Source of the DNA: Chitinophagales bacterium
Lineage (GTDB): Bacteria > Bacteroidota > Bacteroidia > Chitinophagales > JADIYW01
Length of the DNA stretch: 64,000 bases
NCBI GenBank assembly: GCA_020636545.1
Contig: JACJXS010000016.1
Location: 1-64,000, forward strand
Direction: 5' to 3'
The notes under the pieces are model-generated. The model saw only the letters and a program-made list of their open reading frames with translations, did no database searches and had not been told where the DNA came from. This document shows, piece by piece, positions 63,948 through 64,000 of the stretch (positions within the stretch are counted from its first letter, which is position 1; every line of letters begins with the position of its first letter). The translations under genes were made by a program, and so were the position numbers.

Positions 63948-64000
63948 ATGAAAGTATCAAAAAACAGAAAAAAGGTTAACGAAAAGTTAGAAAAGGACAA
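63948..64000 (+). CDS. rplA: Ribosomal protein L1, first 17 codons
   Basis: ATG at 63948 followed by KVSKNRKKVNEKLEKD to the window edge. It fits the N-terminus of L1 and its place after rplK. The 82-bp gap before it holds no gene. Confidence 0.85.
   Translation, partial: MKVSKNRKKVNEKLEKD

Overview
The window is chromosomal DNA from a low-GC member of the Bacteroidota. Three things point there. Many genes are preceded by the Bacteroidota -7 promoter box TAnnTTTG. Marker genes include porT next to ubiE, a DUF4292 lipoprotein, and a protein ending in a type IX secretion (T9SS) sorting domain. The translation block tRNA-Thr/Tyr/Gly/Thr, tuf, tRNA-Trp, secE, nusG, rplK, rplA is arranged as usual for the phylum. 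The sequence alone does not let me name a genus.

Layout. 0-8 kb: a truncated acyl-CoA synthetase, a tight DUF58/hydrolase/argB/argE operon, folE, trmB, a YceI protein and ychF. 8-12 kb: a LytTR response regulator and its TPR histidine kinase (broken by one frameshift), then a secreted bulb-lectin protein. 12-25.6 kb: acpP-fabF-rnc, birA, rsfS-ftsH, a class I amidotransferase, an SDR enzyme, and an envelope operon (nucleotidyltransferase, TPR protein, DUF4292 lipoprotein, EnvC-like degenerate M23 protein). 25.7-30 kb: a Fic protein, a PIN-domain toxin-antitoxin pair and lon.

30.05-41.4 kb is an accessory region between lon and ogt. Arrays of an AT-rich repeat with a unit of about 306 bp surround three separate modules: an AAA/DUF4143 ATPase, a long T9SS-exported Ig-repeat protein whose reading frame is broken many times, and a YoeB-type toxin-antitoxin pair. 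One partial inverted copy of the same repeat lies far away at 58.3 kb, so the family is dispersed.

41.4-60.6 kb returns to housekeeping genes: ogt-hpt, an M1 aminopeptidase, era, an epimerase, a bifunctional nuclease, dnaB, an APC permease, an OmpA-like protein, argC, an acyl-CoA dehydrogenase, an unusual phosphotransferase-RapZ fusion, engB, ubiE-porT, holA, a lone HsdR N-terminal nuclease domain and a rhomboid protease. 60.8-64 kb is the tRNA/tuf/ribosomal-protein block, cut off inside rplA.

How the genes connect: three arginine genes (argB, argE, argC) sit in two places. PorT belongs to the same export machine that the broken adhesin would use. The stress and defence genes (Fic, PIN, lon, YoeB, ATPase) cluster around the repeat region. 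The most interesting signals are the composite repeat family with recognisable ends, the indel pattern in the T9SS gene, the homopolymer frameshift in the histidine kinase, and the kinase-RapZ fusion.
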